From a virus, in the IMG/VR virus record IMGVR_UViG_3300049596_000081, positions 1-29,993 of that record: a DNA stretch of 29,993 nucleotides. One strand, 5' to 3'. Numbering within the stretch: position 1 is the first letter of the stretch; the number at the start of each line of letters is the position of its first letter. This document shows, piece by piece, positions 20,347 through 28,607 of this stretch. The notes below the pieces were generated by a model. That model searched no databases and was not told where the DNA came from. It was given only the letters and a program-made list of their open reading frames with translations. The position numbers were made by a program, and so were the translations under genes.

Positions 20347-21911
20347 TTATTGATATAAAAGTAACGACCAACGCTGAACCTGCTGCTGCTAAAATCAATA
20401 AGGAGCTCGATAGTGTAAAGCGTAAGGCTAAAGAGGTCAAGGATGATTTAGACGCAGCCTTTGAGGATACGGGCAAGGGTGATGGCAAGATTAAGAAGGG
20501 GACACAGGATGTTGAGACCCTAAAGAATGCATTGTCTCCTATCAAGGGACTTATTAACGATCTTACTGGCGGAATGTCCGATGCATTCTTCCAAGCATTT
20601 CAATCGGTAAAAGCAACAACCACAGCAATAAAAGGTCTCGACCTTGCGTTGAAGACTGCTTCGTTTGGTATTTTTATCTTGGTGGTTCAAGAAGCGATTA
20701 AGTTATATGATCAACTCGTTATTAGTGAAGAAGAAGAAGCGGAGGCGTTAGCGGCCTCTGAAGCGGCAAGAAAAAAATATAACGATGAGCTTCGTGCTAC
20801 GGCAGATGCTCTTGTTAAAGAGAGACAAGCCCGCAAAGGCGCGACTAACGAGATAAGGCGTGAGGTAGCGGAGCTTGAAGCATCGGGCGCAACGGCAGAA
20901 CAAATCCTTCAAAAGAAAAAAGACCTAAACTTTCAAGAGAAGTTAGACCTTGTTGCAAAGCAAGCATTTTTGTATGATGATGCCCAAGCCCAAAAGGATA
21001 TAGCGCAAGCCTTACTTGACAATGCCTCTGCCCTGCGGGTGCTTGAATTAGCAGATGACAAGCGTGTTGCGGATATAAAAGCAGCAAACGCAGCCAAAGC
21101 CAAAGCCGACTTAGAAAAAAAGAAAGCAGAGGATAAAGCACAATTTGAAAAAGAAGCCCAAGAGAGATTTGATAGATTAAACAAAGAGCAACAAGATATA
21201 ATCCTTCAAAGGATTGCAGTTGAAGACGCCGAAGAAGCAAGGCGTGTAGCTCGATTAGCAAAAGAAAAGCAAGACAGAATAGACATAAATCAGTTTAACC
21301 TAGATGCCGATGAGGAGGCGTTCAACAATGAAATTGCGCTTCAAGAAAAGCGAAAGGCATTAGGCGAGAAGCGTGTTGCGGATGAGAAAGCTATACAAGA
21401 CGCGATAGCGTTTGCCCAATCTGCCAACTTGGCAAATGTGCAAAACACCATTGGGGCTTTGGGTTCATTGTTTGAAGAAGGTACTGCCGCGAGTAAGGCA
21501 GCTGCAATCGCTCAGATAGCCATTGGTACGGGTGTGGGATTTGTAAATGGTTTGGATATTGCTCAAAAGTCAGCAAAGGGAACAGGCGCTGCAGCCGCTT
21601 TTGCATTCCCTTTGTTTTACGCAGCTCAAATAGCAGCGGTGCTTGCAGCAGCAGGCCAAGCAAAAAAGATTCTTTCAACTGTTAAAGGTGGCGGGTCTAT
21701 GTCGACACCTACTGCCCCATCTGTAGGAGGGACACCTTCTGCGCCATCTGCACCTCAATTTAACATTGTAGGTCAAAGCGGTACTAACCAACTCGCACAG
21801 GGTATCGGTAGTCAATTTAATCAACCAGTTCGTGCATACGTTGTAGGGCAGGATGTAACGACCTCACAACAACTACAACGCCAAAGAGTAAGAACCGCAA
21901 CATTCGGATAA
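20331..21911 (+). CDS. Tail tape measure protein
   Basis: The 526-aa product has a charged helical N-terminus (MAEEVIIDIKVTTNAEPAAA ... ELDSVKRKAKEVKDDLDAAF), a hydrophobic segment near residues 108-127 (TASFGIFILVVQEAIKLY), and long Ala/Lys/Glu-rich coiled coil (about residues 130-360). A C-terminal Ala/Gly-rich hydrophobic region (AAFAFPLFYAAQIAAVLAAA) is followed by a Pro/Ser/Gln-rich end. This is the usual composition of tape measures. At about 1.5 angstrom per residue the tail would be roughly 80 nm, short for a siphovirus. The tail chaperone pair lies upstream. Confidence 0.8.
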   Translation: MAEEVIIDIKVTTNAEPAAAKINKELDSVKRKAKEVKDDLDAAFEDTGKGDGKIKKGTQDVETLKNALSPIKGLINDLTGGMSDAFFQAFQSVKATTTAIKGLDLALKTASFGIFILVVQEAIKLYDQLVISEEEEAEALAASEAARKKYNDELRATADALVKERQARKGATNEIRREVAELEASGATAEQILQKKKDLNFQEKLDLVAKQAFLYDDAQAQKDIAQALLDNASALRVLELADDKRVADIKAANAAKAKADLEKKKAEDKAQFEKEAQERFDRLNKEQQDIILQRIAVEDAEEARRVARLAKEKQDRIDINQFNLDADEEAFNNEIALQEKRKALGEKRVADEKAIQDAIAFAQSANLANVQNTIGALGSLFEEGTAASKAAAIAQIAIGTGVGFVNGLDIAQKSAKGTGAAAAFAFPLFYAAQIAAVLAAAGQAKKILSTVKGGGSMSTPTAPSVGGTPSAPSAPQFNIVGQSGTNQLAQGIGSQFNQPVRAYVVGQDVTTSQQLQRQRVRTATFG

Positions 21912-21912
21912 T

Positions 21913-22995
21913 ATGAAACTAATTGAACTTATACTTGATGAAACGATGCTGCTTACAGGCATCGATGCAATTAGCCTCGTAGAGCATCCAGCTATTGAGG
22001 AGGACTTTATCGCGCTAAACTCGCAGAAGCGTGAGGTCTTTGCAATGCAAAACCAAGAGAAGCAGTTGCTGATGGGCGCAGCCCTTATCCCTGACAAGCC
22101 AATCTACCGCACCGATGGTGAGAACGAGTACTATGTGTACTTTTCAAAAGACACAATCCGTAAGGCGATGGAGTTGTTCTTTAAGAACGGTTACCAAAAC
22201 AACGCTACCATTGAACACGACTACGATGTCAAGGGTACTACGATTGTAGAATCTTGGATTATCGAAGACGCAACGCTCGACAAGAGCAGGGCTTATGGTC
22301 TTGATCTGCCAGTAGGAACTTGGATGGTATCTATGAAGATCGAAAACGAAAGTTTATGGCAGCGTGTCAAAGGCGGTGAGTTTCGTGGATTCTCCATTGA
22401 AGGATACTTTGTTGACAAGATAAACCTATCTAAGCAGGAGTTAGAGATTATAGAAGAGCAAGAAGCGGCGTTGATGCTATCACAGATTATTGCCATCATA
22501 AAAAGAGATGGTCGTAAAAAGTCAGGTACCCGTACTGAGTTGGAGGCATACTCTGACTACCCTGATGCGGTAAAGAACAACGCTAAGCGTGGCATCGAGC
22601 TAAATGAAAAGAATAATAACAAGTGTGCTACTGCGGTAGGTAAAGTCCGTGCTCAGCAGTTAGCGCAAGGCAGGGCATTGTCTTTAGAGACCATCACGCG
22701 GATGTACTCGTATCTATCAAGAGCCGAGACATACTACGATGAAAACAATAGCGAAGCCTGCGGCACAATATCATTTCTGCTATGGGGTGGCCTTGCAGGT
22801 AAGCGTTGGGCAGAATCCAAACTCAAAGAACTCGGCAAACTTGAACTCGCAGTTGGCGTACCACATTACACCGCCGACGGAGAACTTTACACAGGCCCAA
22901 CGCATAAGGATGCTGATGGCAGACTGATGACAGGCGCAGAGCATACGGAAGAAAGCGAATACCTATACCATAAAGAAGACCTAAAGAATGTATAG
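21913..22995 (+). CDS. Prohead protease-like protein (XkdF type) with C-terminal domain
   Basis: The 360-aa product has a protease-like N-terminal domain: LLMGAALIPDKPIYR, EYYVYFSKDTIRKAMELFF, TIEHDYD (H102) and GGEFRGFSIEGYF (S161). This matches the His and Ser of XkdF/prohead serine proteases. After a linker, residues about 215-310 (YPDAVKNNAKRGIELNEKN ... RAQQLAQGRALSLETITRMY, TISFLLWGGLAGKRWAESKL) form a second conserved domain seen in several phage head proteins. It would cut the scaffold and capsid N-termini during maturation. It lies upstream of scaffold and capsid genes, as expected. Confidence 0.75.
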   Translation: MKLIELILDETMLLTGIDAISLVEHPAIEEDFIALNSQKREVFAMQNQEKQLLMGAALIPDKPIYRTDGENEYYVYFSKDTIRKAMELFFKNGYQNNATIEHDYDVKGTTIVESWIIEDATLDKSRAYGLDLPVGTWMVSMKIENESLWQRVKGGEFRGFSIEGYFVDKINLSKQELEIIEEQEAALMLSQIIAIIKRDGRKKSGTRTELEAYSDYPDAVKNNAKRGIELNEKNNNKCATAVGKVRAQQLAQGRALSLETITRMYSYLSRAETYYDENNSEACGTISFLLWGGLAGKRWAESKLKELGKLELAVGVPHYTADGELYTGPTHKDADGRLMTGAEHTEESEYLYHKEDLKNV

Positions 22996-23212
22996 ACCAA
23001 TGAAACTCCCCGTTGCGTCACCGAGAGGTGGCAGGCGTGGATGCTTATGCAAAGACAACACCTACAAGTCCAACTGCTGCGATGGTTCATTGCAAGCACA
23101 GGGCGTTGGCTCGTTAGTAGATCAAGGCATAAGCATTAGGATACGAGGCGAGGAGTGGCAGACCATCAATACCCTTTGGGAGTCTACAAATACTCTATGG
23201 CAGGATCTTTAA
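22988..23212 (+). CDS. Small Cys-rich protein between protease and scaffold
   Basis: The 74-aa product begins MYRPMKLPVASPRGGRRGCL with CLCKDNTYKSNCCDGSLQAQG (CxC...CC). It overlaps the protease gene by 8 bp. Similar short CxC-x8-CC proteins seem common in head regions of Bacteroidetes phages. The C-terminus, TINTLWESTNTLW, resembles Trp-Asn-Thr motifs elsewhere in the window. The role is unknown. Metal binding or disulphides are possible. Confidence 0.6.
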   Translation: MYRPMKLPVASPRGGRRGCLCKDNTYKSNCCDGSLQAQGVGSLVDQGISIRIRGEEWQTINTLWESTNTLWQDL

Positions 23213-23251
23213 AAATGTTACAAATAACCAAAACCCTTTTAATTACTTAGT

Positions 23252-23818
23252 ATGAAAGCAAATTCCATTCTGAATAGAATCCTTGCCGAACTTGCATCCG
23301 TAAGGAACGTAAGTTTAGCAACAATGAACCTTGAGAACGGTGCCGTTCTTGAGGCTGAAGCCTTTGAAGCAGGCAATGAAGTATTCGTCCTTAGCGGCGA
23401 AGATCGTGTTGCAGCTCCAGTTGGCGAGCACCTCCTTGAGGATGGCCGTATTTTGGTCATCACCGAAGAAGGCGTAATCGCTGAAATTAAAGAAGCCACT
23501 GCTGCTGAAGTAGTAGAGGTTGAAGTACCTACTGAACTTGCCGATATGGAAGTAGTAGAGGAAGCTCCCGCTGTAGTTGCAATTATCGAGAAGGTTCTCG
23601 AAGAAATTGCAATGATGCGCGAAGAAATGAAGGGAATGCGTGAGGAGATGGGCGGATATGCCAAGAAGGAGGAGATGGCTGCGGTTAAAGCAGAACTATC
23701 TGCCGCCCCTGCTGCGAAAGCCATCAAGCACAACCCCGAAACAAAGCAAGTCCAAAAGATGAGTTCTAACCGTCCAGAACGGACGATTGACCGAGTCCTT
23801 GCACGAATCAATAAATAA
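23252..23818 (+). CDS. Putative capsid scaffold protein
   Basis: The 188-aa product is acidic and low complexity. Residues about 90-125 are Glu/Val/Ala rich, then comes a Met/Glu/Lys coiled coil (MREEMKGMREEMGGYAKKEE), an Ala-rich linker and a basic C-terminus (SSNRPERTIDRVLARINK). Acidic coiled coil with a basic end is typical of scaffold or capsid-delta proteins. It lies between the protease and the major capsid gene. No motif proves it. Confidence 0.6.
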   Translation: MKANSILNRILAELASVRNVSLATMNLENGAVLEAEAFEAGNEVFVLSGEDRVAAPVGEHLLEDGRILVITEEGVIAEIKEATAAEVVEVEVPTELADMEVVEEAPAVVAIIEKVLEEIAMMREEMKGMREEMGGYAKKEEMAAVKAELSAAPAAKAIKHNPETKQVQKMSSNRPERTIDRVLARINK

Positions 23819-23830
23819 TAAATATAAAAA

Positions 23831-24757
23831 ATGGCTACGACCACTTCAATCACTACAAACTACGCCGGAGCGTTCGCAAGCAAGTATATTTCTGCTGCGC
23901 TTCTTTCTGCTGATACGCTTGACAAAGGTCTCATCGAGATCCTTCCAAACGTAAACTATCGCACTACCCTTCAGAAGGTTAACACTAACGATGTAGTCAA
24001 AGACGCTACTTGCGATTTTGATGCAACTTCTACCTTGACTTTGACCGACCGCATCCTTGAGGTTGAGCCGTTTCAAGTGAACTTGCAGCTTTGTAAGAAG
24101 GACTACTACGATTCTTGGATCGGTGGTCAAATGGGTTTCTCTGCTTATGATAGCATCCCCGCTTCTTTTGCTGATTTCTTGATTGCACACGTTGCTTCAA
24201 AGACTGCACAAAAGATTGAGCAAAACATTTGGAACGGTAACGCAGCAAGCGCAGGCGAGTTTAGCGGATTCCTTTCTTTGATGACTGCTGACTCTGACGT
24301 TATTGACGTAACTGCTACCACCGTGACTGCTTCGAACGTCATTACTGAGCTCGGAAAAATTGTAGACGCCATCCCTTCAGCACTTTACGGTAAAGAAGAT
24401 TTGACTATCTACGTTCCACAAAACGTAGCTAAGGCTTACGTCCGCGCATTGGGCGGATTCGGAACTTCAGGTCTTGGAGCAAATGGTCTTGATAACAAGG
24501 GCACAATGTGGTATGGCAACGGAGATTTGTTCTTTGATGGTATCCGCGTTGCTATGGCAAACGGTCTTGCTTCAAACAAGATGGTTGCTGCTCAATCTTC
24601 AAACTTGTTTTTTGGAACAGGCCTCATAAACGAGCGAAACGAAGTGCGCGTGTTGGACATGGCCGACCTTGACGGTTCAGGCAATATCCGCGTGATCCTA
24701 CGTTTCTTCGCAGGTGTTCAGTACGGAATCGGTTCAGACGTCGTTCTTTACTCATAA
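23831..24757 (+). CDS. Major capsid protein (HK97-like fold)
   Basis: The 308-aa product follows the scaffold gene at a 12-bp gap and is closed by a terminator. It contains the mixed alpha/beta pattern of HK97-like capsids: an N-terminal arm, a spine-helix-like ASFADFLIAHVASKTAQKIE, ITELGKIVDAIPSALY, LTIYVPQNVAKAYVRAL, and a C-terminal strand region FFGTGLINERNEVRVLDMAD leading to VQYGIGSDVVLYS. Its size is typical. Codon-rich expression context (own terminator, dense upstream head genes) supports it. Confidence 0.8.
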   Translation: MATTTSITTNYAGAFASKYISAALLSADTLDKGLIEILPNVNYRTTLQKVNTNDVVKDATCDFDATSTLTLTDRILEVEPFQVNLQLCKKDYYDSWIGGQMGFSAYDSIPASFADFLIAHVASKTAQKIEQNIWNGNAASAGEFSGFLSLMTADSDVIDVTATTVTASNVITELGKIVDAIPSALYGKEDLTIYVPQNVAKAYVRALGGFGTSGLGANGLDNKGTMWYGNGDLFFDGIRVAMANGLASNKMVAAQSSNLFFGTGLINERNEVRVLDMADLDGSGNIRVILRFFAGVQYGIGSDVVLYS

Positions 24758-24777
24758 TACGAACTAACGTAAATCAA

Positions 24778-24812
24778 GAGGGGGCTTGGGCTATGTCCTC
24801 GCCCCCTTTTTT
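24778..24812 (+). terminator. Rho-independent terminator after the capsid gene
   Basis: GGGGGC (24780-24785) pairs with GCCCCC (24801-24806) around a 15-base loop, followed by Ts (24807-24812). The long loop weakens it slightly. It lies between the capsid and the next structural gene. Confidence 0.75.
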
Positions 24813-24835
24813 AATTCTAATAAAACAAAGAAACA

Positions 24836-25384
24836 ATGGCTTGTGATTTAACAAAAGGCAGGGCAGTACCCTGTAAAGACGTAACAGGTGGAATCCGTGC
24901 GGTATATTTCGTAGATTTCGGTGACTTAGGTACTATTACCTTGACCAACGATGAGATTACCAACATCAGCGGTACATTCTCTGCTTACCAATACTTAGTA
25001 AAGGGCAATAGTTCTTTTGATCAAACCTTCAATTCAAGCCGTGAGAATGGAACTACGTTCTTTACGCAGACCTTAAATCTTACGTTGACCAAACTTACAA
25101 AAGAGGACAACAAAGAATTGAAGTTGCTTGCTTATGGTCGGCCTTATGTTGTGGTACAAGATTACAACGGCAACGCATTCCTTATGGGTATGGTTAACGG
25201 TGCTGAAGTAACCGGTGGGACGATTGTTACAGGTGCTGCAATGGGCGATCTATCTGGCTACACTTTAACGATGGAAGGCCAAGAGGCTATGCCTGCTAAC
25301 TTTATCGCTGGTGCTACTATTGCGAATCCATTCGCTGGACTTGCGGGTGCTAACGACACGATTGTTGTAGGTTCAAACTCGTAA
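24836..25384 (+). CDS. Probable major tail (tube) protein
   Basis: The 182-aa product starts MACDLTKGRAVPCKDVTGGI and contains YFVDFGDLGTITLTND, NSSRENGTTFFTQTLNLTLT, LKLLAYGRPYVVVQDYNGNA and GAAMGDLSGYTLTMEGQEAM. The beta-rich sequence and its place next to the capsid gene fit a tube-forming or decoration protein. A terminator on each side implies abundant, separately controlled expression. I recall close relatives annotated as structural proteins of Bacteroidetes phages. A capsid decoration protein is the alternative. Confidence 0.6.
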   Translation: MACDLTKGRAVPCKDVTGGIRAVYFVDFGDLGTITLTNDEITNISGTFSAYQYLVKGNSSFDQTFNSSRENGTTFFTQTLNLTLTKLTKEDNKELKLLAYGRPYVVVQDYNGNAFLMGMVNGAEVTGGTIVTGAAMGDLSGYTLTMEGQEAMPANFIAGATIANPFAGLAGANDTIVVGSNS

Positions 25385-25406
25385 TCTACCGCAAGGTAAA
25401 ATAGTT

Positions 25407-25431
25407 AAAGGGGCTTCGGCCCCTTTTCTAT
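25407..25431 (+). terminator. Rho-independent terminator with UUCG loop
   Basis: AAAGGGGC (25407-25414), loop TTCG and GCCCCTTT (25419-25426) form a perfect 8-bp stem followed by a T-rich tail. It is the strongest terminator in the window. Confidence 0.9.
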
Positions 25432-25450
25432 TTTTAAACAAATTCAAAGT

Positions 25451-25469
25451 AAAAGGTTATTTATTTAAG
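25451..25469 (+). promoter_or_regulatory. AAAAGGTTATTTATTTAAG element
   Basis: The element lies between the UUCG terminator and the ATG at 25470, in noncoding DNA. It shares the AAAAGGTTATTT core with 15105. A promoter or leader is expected here because a terminator precedes, but no TAnnTTTG is visible. Confidence 0.45.
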
Positions 25470-25805
25470 ATGCATATCCTTCAAGTATCAGCTTCGCCAC
25501 AAGCGATAGTAATCATACCACGCACATTCCCTGCGAGCGTTACGATTGCGCTAATTGATGAATCAACAAACACCACCGCAACACCTGCGGTTACGGCTGC
25601 CTCTGCTAATGGTTTTATGACCCTTACAGGCACGTTCAGCCTTGTCAACAATAGATTCTATGGCTTGAAGGTATTTGCATCGGGAGATTTAATATATAGG
25701 GATAGGGTCTTTGTAACTTCGCAAACAGACTACGAGAAATTTACGGTGAACCAAAACGTCTACACCGAAGAAACAAGCTACAATAATGAGTACATCATCA
25801 TCTAA
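25470..25805 (+). CDS. Small beta-rich structural protein (111 aa)
   Basis: The product starts MHILQVSASPQAIVIIPRTF and contains TIALIDESTNTTATPAV, FMTLTGTFSLVNNRFYGLKV and DLIYRDRVFVTSQTDYEKF. It has the character of a single immunoglobulin-like or beta-sandwich domain ending in an FVTSQTD-type motif remembered from Bacteroidetes phages. Its 3' end overlaps the portal gene by 20 bp. The function is probably structural. It is not identified further. Confidence 0.6.
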   Translation: MHILQVSASPQAIVIIPRTFPASVTIALIDESTNTTATPAVTAASANGFMTLTGTFSLVNNRFYGLKVFASGDLIYRDRVFVTSQTDYEKFTVNQNVYTEETSYNNEYIII

Positions 25806-27825
25806 AGGAAGCAAAGTCCACGTTGTGAACTTCAGTTCCTATACCACACCTGTTGTTACAGAGGTACAGGGAAAGGACTATGTAGAATACGGCGAGGATA
25901 ACGACTATTTCGGCTACCTAATCGACCGATACAACGGATCACCCACCAATAACGCAATCCTAAACTCTTTGATGGATTTGACCTTTGGTAAGGGCTTGGA
26001 TGCAACGGACTCTGCCAAGAAGCCGAGCGAATACGCAGCGATGCGTGGCCTGTTTACCAAGTCTTGCTTGCAGAAGGTAGTGAGCGATTACGTTATGATG
26101 GGACAATGCTCTTTTCAGGTGGTATACTCGCAAGATCACAACACCATCGTCGAGGTGCAGCACATCCCCGTAGAGACGTTACGAGCAGCAAGGTGCAACG
26201 AAGACGGAGAGATTGAGGCTTACTACTACGCAAAGGATTGGACAGACGTAAAAGGAAGAAAAGAAACTGCGGTACGCATCCCTGCATTTGGCAAGAGCCG
26301 TGAAGGTTTAGAGATCCTATACATCAAACCATACCGAGCAGGATTCTACTACTACTCACCGGTAGATTATCAGGGGGGCCTTCCTTACGCGGAGCTCGAG
26401 GAGGAAATTGCGAACTACCATATCAACAATGTCCAAAATTCGTTGAGTCCGTCACTTTTAATTAACTTCAACAACGGTGTTCCAAGTGAGGAGGAGCGTA
26501 GGCAAATAGAGCAGCAGATTGCCCAAAAATATAGTGGGTCATCTAATTCGGGCAAGTTCATCCTTGCCTTCAATGACAACAAAGATCTTGCTGCAACTAT
26601 CGACACGGTTCAGTTATCAGATGCCGCTGCACAATATCAGTTCTTATCTGATGAGGCTGCGCAGAAGATAATGGTGTCGCACCGTATTGTAAGCCCTATG
26701 CTTTTGGGTATCAAGGACAATACGGGTCTTGGCAACAACGCGGATGAACTCAAGACCGCTTCTATGCTTTTGGACAACCTTGTTATTCGCCCCAAGCAGG
26801 AGATTATCCTTGACGGCATAGACCAAATCTTGGCCTACAACGACATCAGCCTAAACCTTTACTTCAAGACCCTTCAGCCTTTGGAGTTTACCGAAACTGA
26901 GGTACAAGACGCAGAGGTTGTAGAAGAAGCAACAGGCGTTAAAACAGATTCTATTGCCCCTATGCAGGTAAGTGAAGCCAACGAGGAGCTAATCCAAAAA
27001 GAGGCATCATACAACGGAGCACAGATCGCAAGTTCTTTGCAGATTATGCAGAGCGTAAAGGATGGCGTTCTAACGGTTGACCAAGCGATCACGTTCTTGG
27101 TACAGATGCTTCAATTTGATCCACAGGTTGCCAATGCTCTATTTAAGGGTAACTCTTCTGCTATTATTTCGCAGATGAAGTCGCACAAGTTTAAGAGCGA
27201 GGTACCCGAATTTTCCAAAGAAGATGAGCATAAGTGGATAGATGCTCTGCGGGGAAAGGGTGAGGTCGTTGATTTAGAAGAATGGGAACTCATCAGCGAT
27301 GAGGTAGTCAACGACCCTGATAATGAGGATACCCACCTCGCTACGCAGTACAACTTTGCCGTAGAGGACTTTAGCAATGCTGATGAAAAAAGCAATTCTG
27401 ATAGTGGACTTTACAAAATACGTTATGCGTACACCCGAAACATCAGCAGCAACTCCCGCGAGTTTTGCCGTGAGATGGTCGGAGCAGCAAATGGAGGAAC
27501 CGTATTCCGCAAAGAGGACATCGACATGATGAGCTTCAGCGGTGTCAATGGTCAGTTCGCTCCCGAAGGTCAGAGCGTGTACTCGATCTGGAAGTGGAAA
27601 GGCGGAGCATTCTGCCACCACGCTTGGAGACGTATGGTTTACTTCCGCAAGAAGCAGGGTGGTAAGTTCTTACCCAATGAAGGTCTTGACAACGACAAAC
27701 TCGTATCAACGGAAGCTGCAATCAAAGAAGGAGTACCAACGAGCAAGCTCGTTCCAAACGGATGGGATGCTGCTCAAACACGACCCATTGACACATCATC
27801 AAGAGGATCATTAAAATACAGATAA
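25786..27825 (+). CDS. Portal protein with C-terminal minor-head-like domain
   Basis: The 679-aa product has portal character in its first about 400 residues (DNDYFGYLIDRYNGSPTNNA, LTFGKGLDA, YVMMGQCSFQVVYS, HIPVETLRAARC). It has SHRIVSPMLLGIKDNTGLGN near the clip region and ILDGIDQILAYNDISLNLYF late in that part. A Glu-rich linker follows. The last about 130 residues (KIRYAYTRN ... REFCREMVGAANGG ... WKWKGGAFCHHAWRRMVYF) look like a separate minor head (MuF-related) domain. The portal forms the dodecameric DNA gateway for the terminase. A fused minor head domain is uncommon but known. The N-terminal assignment is more certain than the C-terminal one. Confidence 0.72.
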   Translation: MSTSSSKGSKVHVVNFSSYTTPVVTEVQGKDYVEYGEDNDYFGYLIDRYNGSPTNNAILNSLMDLTFGKGLDATDSAKKPSEYAAMRGLFTKSCLQKVVSDYVMMGQCSFQVVYSQDHNTIVEVQHIPVETLRAARCNEDGEIEAYYYAKDWTDVKGRKETAVRIPAFGKSREGLEILYIKPYRAGFYYYSPVDYQGGLPYAELEEEIANYHINNVQNSLSPSLLINFNNGVPSEEERRQIEQQIAQKYSGSSNSGKFILAFNDNKDLAATIDTVQLSDAAAQYQFLSDEAAQKIMVSHRIVSPMLLGIKDNTGLGNNADELKTASMLLDNLVIRPKQEIILDGIDQILAYNDISLNLYFKTLQPLEFTETEVQDAEVVEEATGVKTDSIAPMQVSEANEELIQKEASYNGAQIASSLQIMQSVKDGVLTVDQAITFLVQMLQFDPQVANALFKGNSSAIISQMKSHKFKSEVPEFSKEDEHKWIDALRGKGEVVDLEEWELISDEVVNDPDNEDTHLATQYNFAVEDFSNADEKSNSDSGLYKIRYAYTRNISSNSREFCREMVGAANGGTVFRKEDIDMMSFSGVNGQFAPEGQSVYSIWKWKGGAFCHHAWRRMVYFRKKQGGKFLPNEGLDNDKLVSTEAAIKEGVPTSKLVPNGWDAAQTRPIDTSSRGSLKYR

Positions 27826-27828
27826 GAA

Positions 27829-28329
27829 ATGGCAACGGCATTATGGATTAAACGAGAGGACTTGGTTCGCAACACCGCGATTGGCGGTAACGTGGACACG
27901 GACAAGTTTATTCAGTTCATTAAGATAGCACAGGAGATACACATCCAAAACTACACAGGCACGAAGTTGTATGATAAAATCAGCAACGACATCATCGCCA
28001 ATACTCTTGCCAATCCTTACTTGGCGTTGGTGAACGACTACCTTCAGCCGATGCTTATCCATTGGGCTATGGTGGAGTACTTGCCTTTTGCTGCTTATAC
28101 GATTGGCAATGGTGGTGTGTTCAAGCACAACTCGGAGAATAGCACTACCGCTGAAAAGATTGAGGTTGACTATTTGGTAGGCAAGGCTCGTGACTTGGCG
28201 CAGTATTATACTGACCGCTTTATCACTTATATGAGCTACAACCAAGCCTCATTCCCCGAGTACAACGCCAACAACAACGCTGACGTTTACCCTGATACTG
28301 ACGCAAACTTTGCCTCTTGGGTGTTATGA
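27829..28329 (+). CDS. Head-tail adaptor (DUF6712-like)
   Basis: The 166-aa product begins MATALWIKREDLVRNTAIGG and contains NVDTDKFIQFIKIAQEIHIQ, TGTKLYDKI and LQPMLIHWAMVEYLPFAAY. This helical pattern matches DUF6712-type adaptors (gp6-like) that bind below the portal. It starts 3 bp after the portal stop. Its stop overlaps the next start (ATGA). Confidence 0.65.
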   Translation: MATALWIKREDLVRNTAIGGNVDTDKFIQFIKIAQEIHIQNYTGTKLYDKISNDIIANTLANPYLALVNDYLQPMLIHWAMVEYLPFAAYTIGNGGVFKHNSENSTTAEKIEVDYLVGKARDLAQYYTDRFITYMSYNQASFPEYNANNNADVYPDTDANFASWVL

Positions 28330-28439
28330 GTGGCAAGAAACAGACCTACACTCCGAAGCGTAGCAACATTGTGAAGTTAAAGAGTTATTTAGACAATGGG
28401 AGTTCAAGGCGATTGGGGACAAGGAGCAGCAAACAATGA
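28326..28439 (+). CDS. Small basic protein (37 aa)
   Basis: MSGKKQTYTPKRSNIVKLKS begins a 37-aa basic peptide ending in RSSKQ. It overlaps the adaptor by 4 bp and the following ORF by 44 bp in another frame. Short Lys-rich ORFs at this place occur in related phages as I recall. No function can be given. Confidence 0.45.
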   Translation: MSGKKQTYTPKRSNIVKLKSYLDNGSSRRLGTRSSKQ

Positions 28440-28605
28440 CATCTATTGGGGTCAAGCTGCTGCAACGAACAGTATCTCTTGGGGTATGGTTCAGCCATTG
28501 TCTTATGGTCATCCTACTACTAACCTCTTTGGAGGTTCGGGACAAACTGCTTGGCAGTTGATAGAAGAAATTTGGAACACTTGGGATACAACTTGGAATA
28601 ATTAG
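28396..28605 (+). CDS. Small virion protein with WG repeats and Trp-Asn-Thr tail
   Basis: The 69-aa product has three spaced (I/D)WG units: GDWGQG, DIYWGQ and SISWGM, each about 10-11 residues apart. It ends EIWNTWDTTWNN. This repeat pattern (NxIxWG) seems familiar from short proteins directly upstream of tail fibres in Bacteroidetes phages. It is likely a small structural adaptor. It lies 2 bp before the fibre gene and follows an AAGAGTTATTTAGAC element. Confidence 0.6.
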   Translation: MGVQGDWGQGAANNDIYWGQAAATNSISWGMVQPLSYGHPTTNLFGGSGQTAWQLIEEIWNTWDTTWNN

Positions 28606-28607
28606 AA

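Noticed and set aside
20845-21261. 138-aa Leu-rich reverse ORF opposite the tape measure
   Set aside because: The Leu-rich sequence is what antisense of Lys/Glu/Gln coiled-coil codons gives; no start context or neighbours on that strand.
23239-23853. 204-aa reverse-strand ORF opposite the scaffold gene
   Set aside because: It is a Ser/Ala-rich mirror of the repetitive Glu/Ala codons of the scaffold gene; the + strand frame has context and clear coiled coil.
27542-27814. 90-aa + strand ORF in another frame inside the portal gene
   Set aside because: Composition is a frame shadow of the portal C-terminal coding sequence, without leader or overlap logic.
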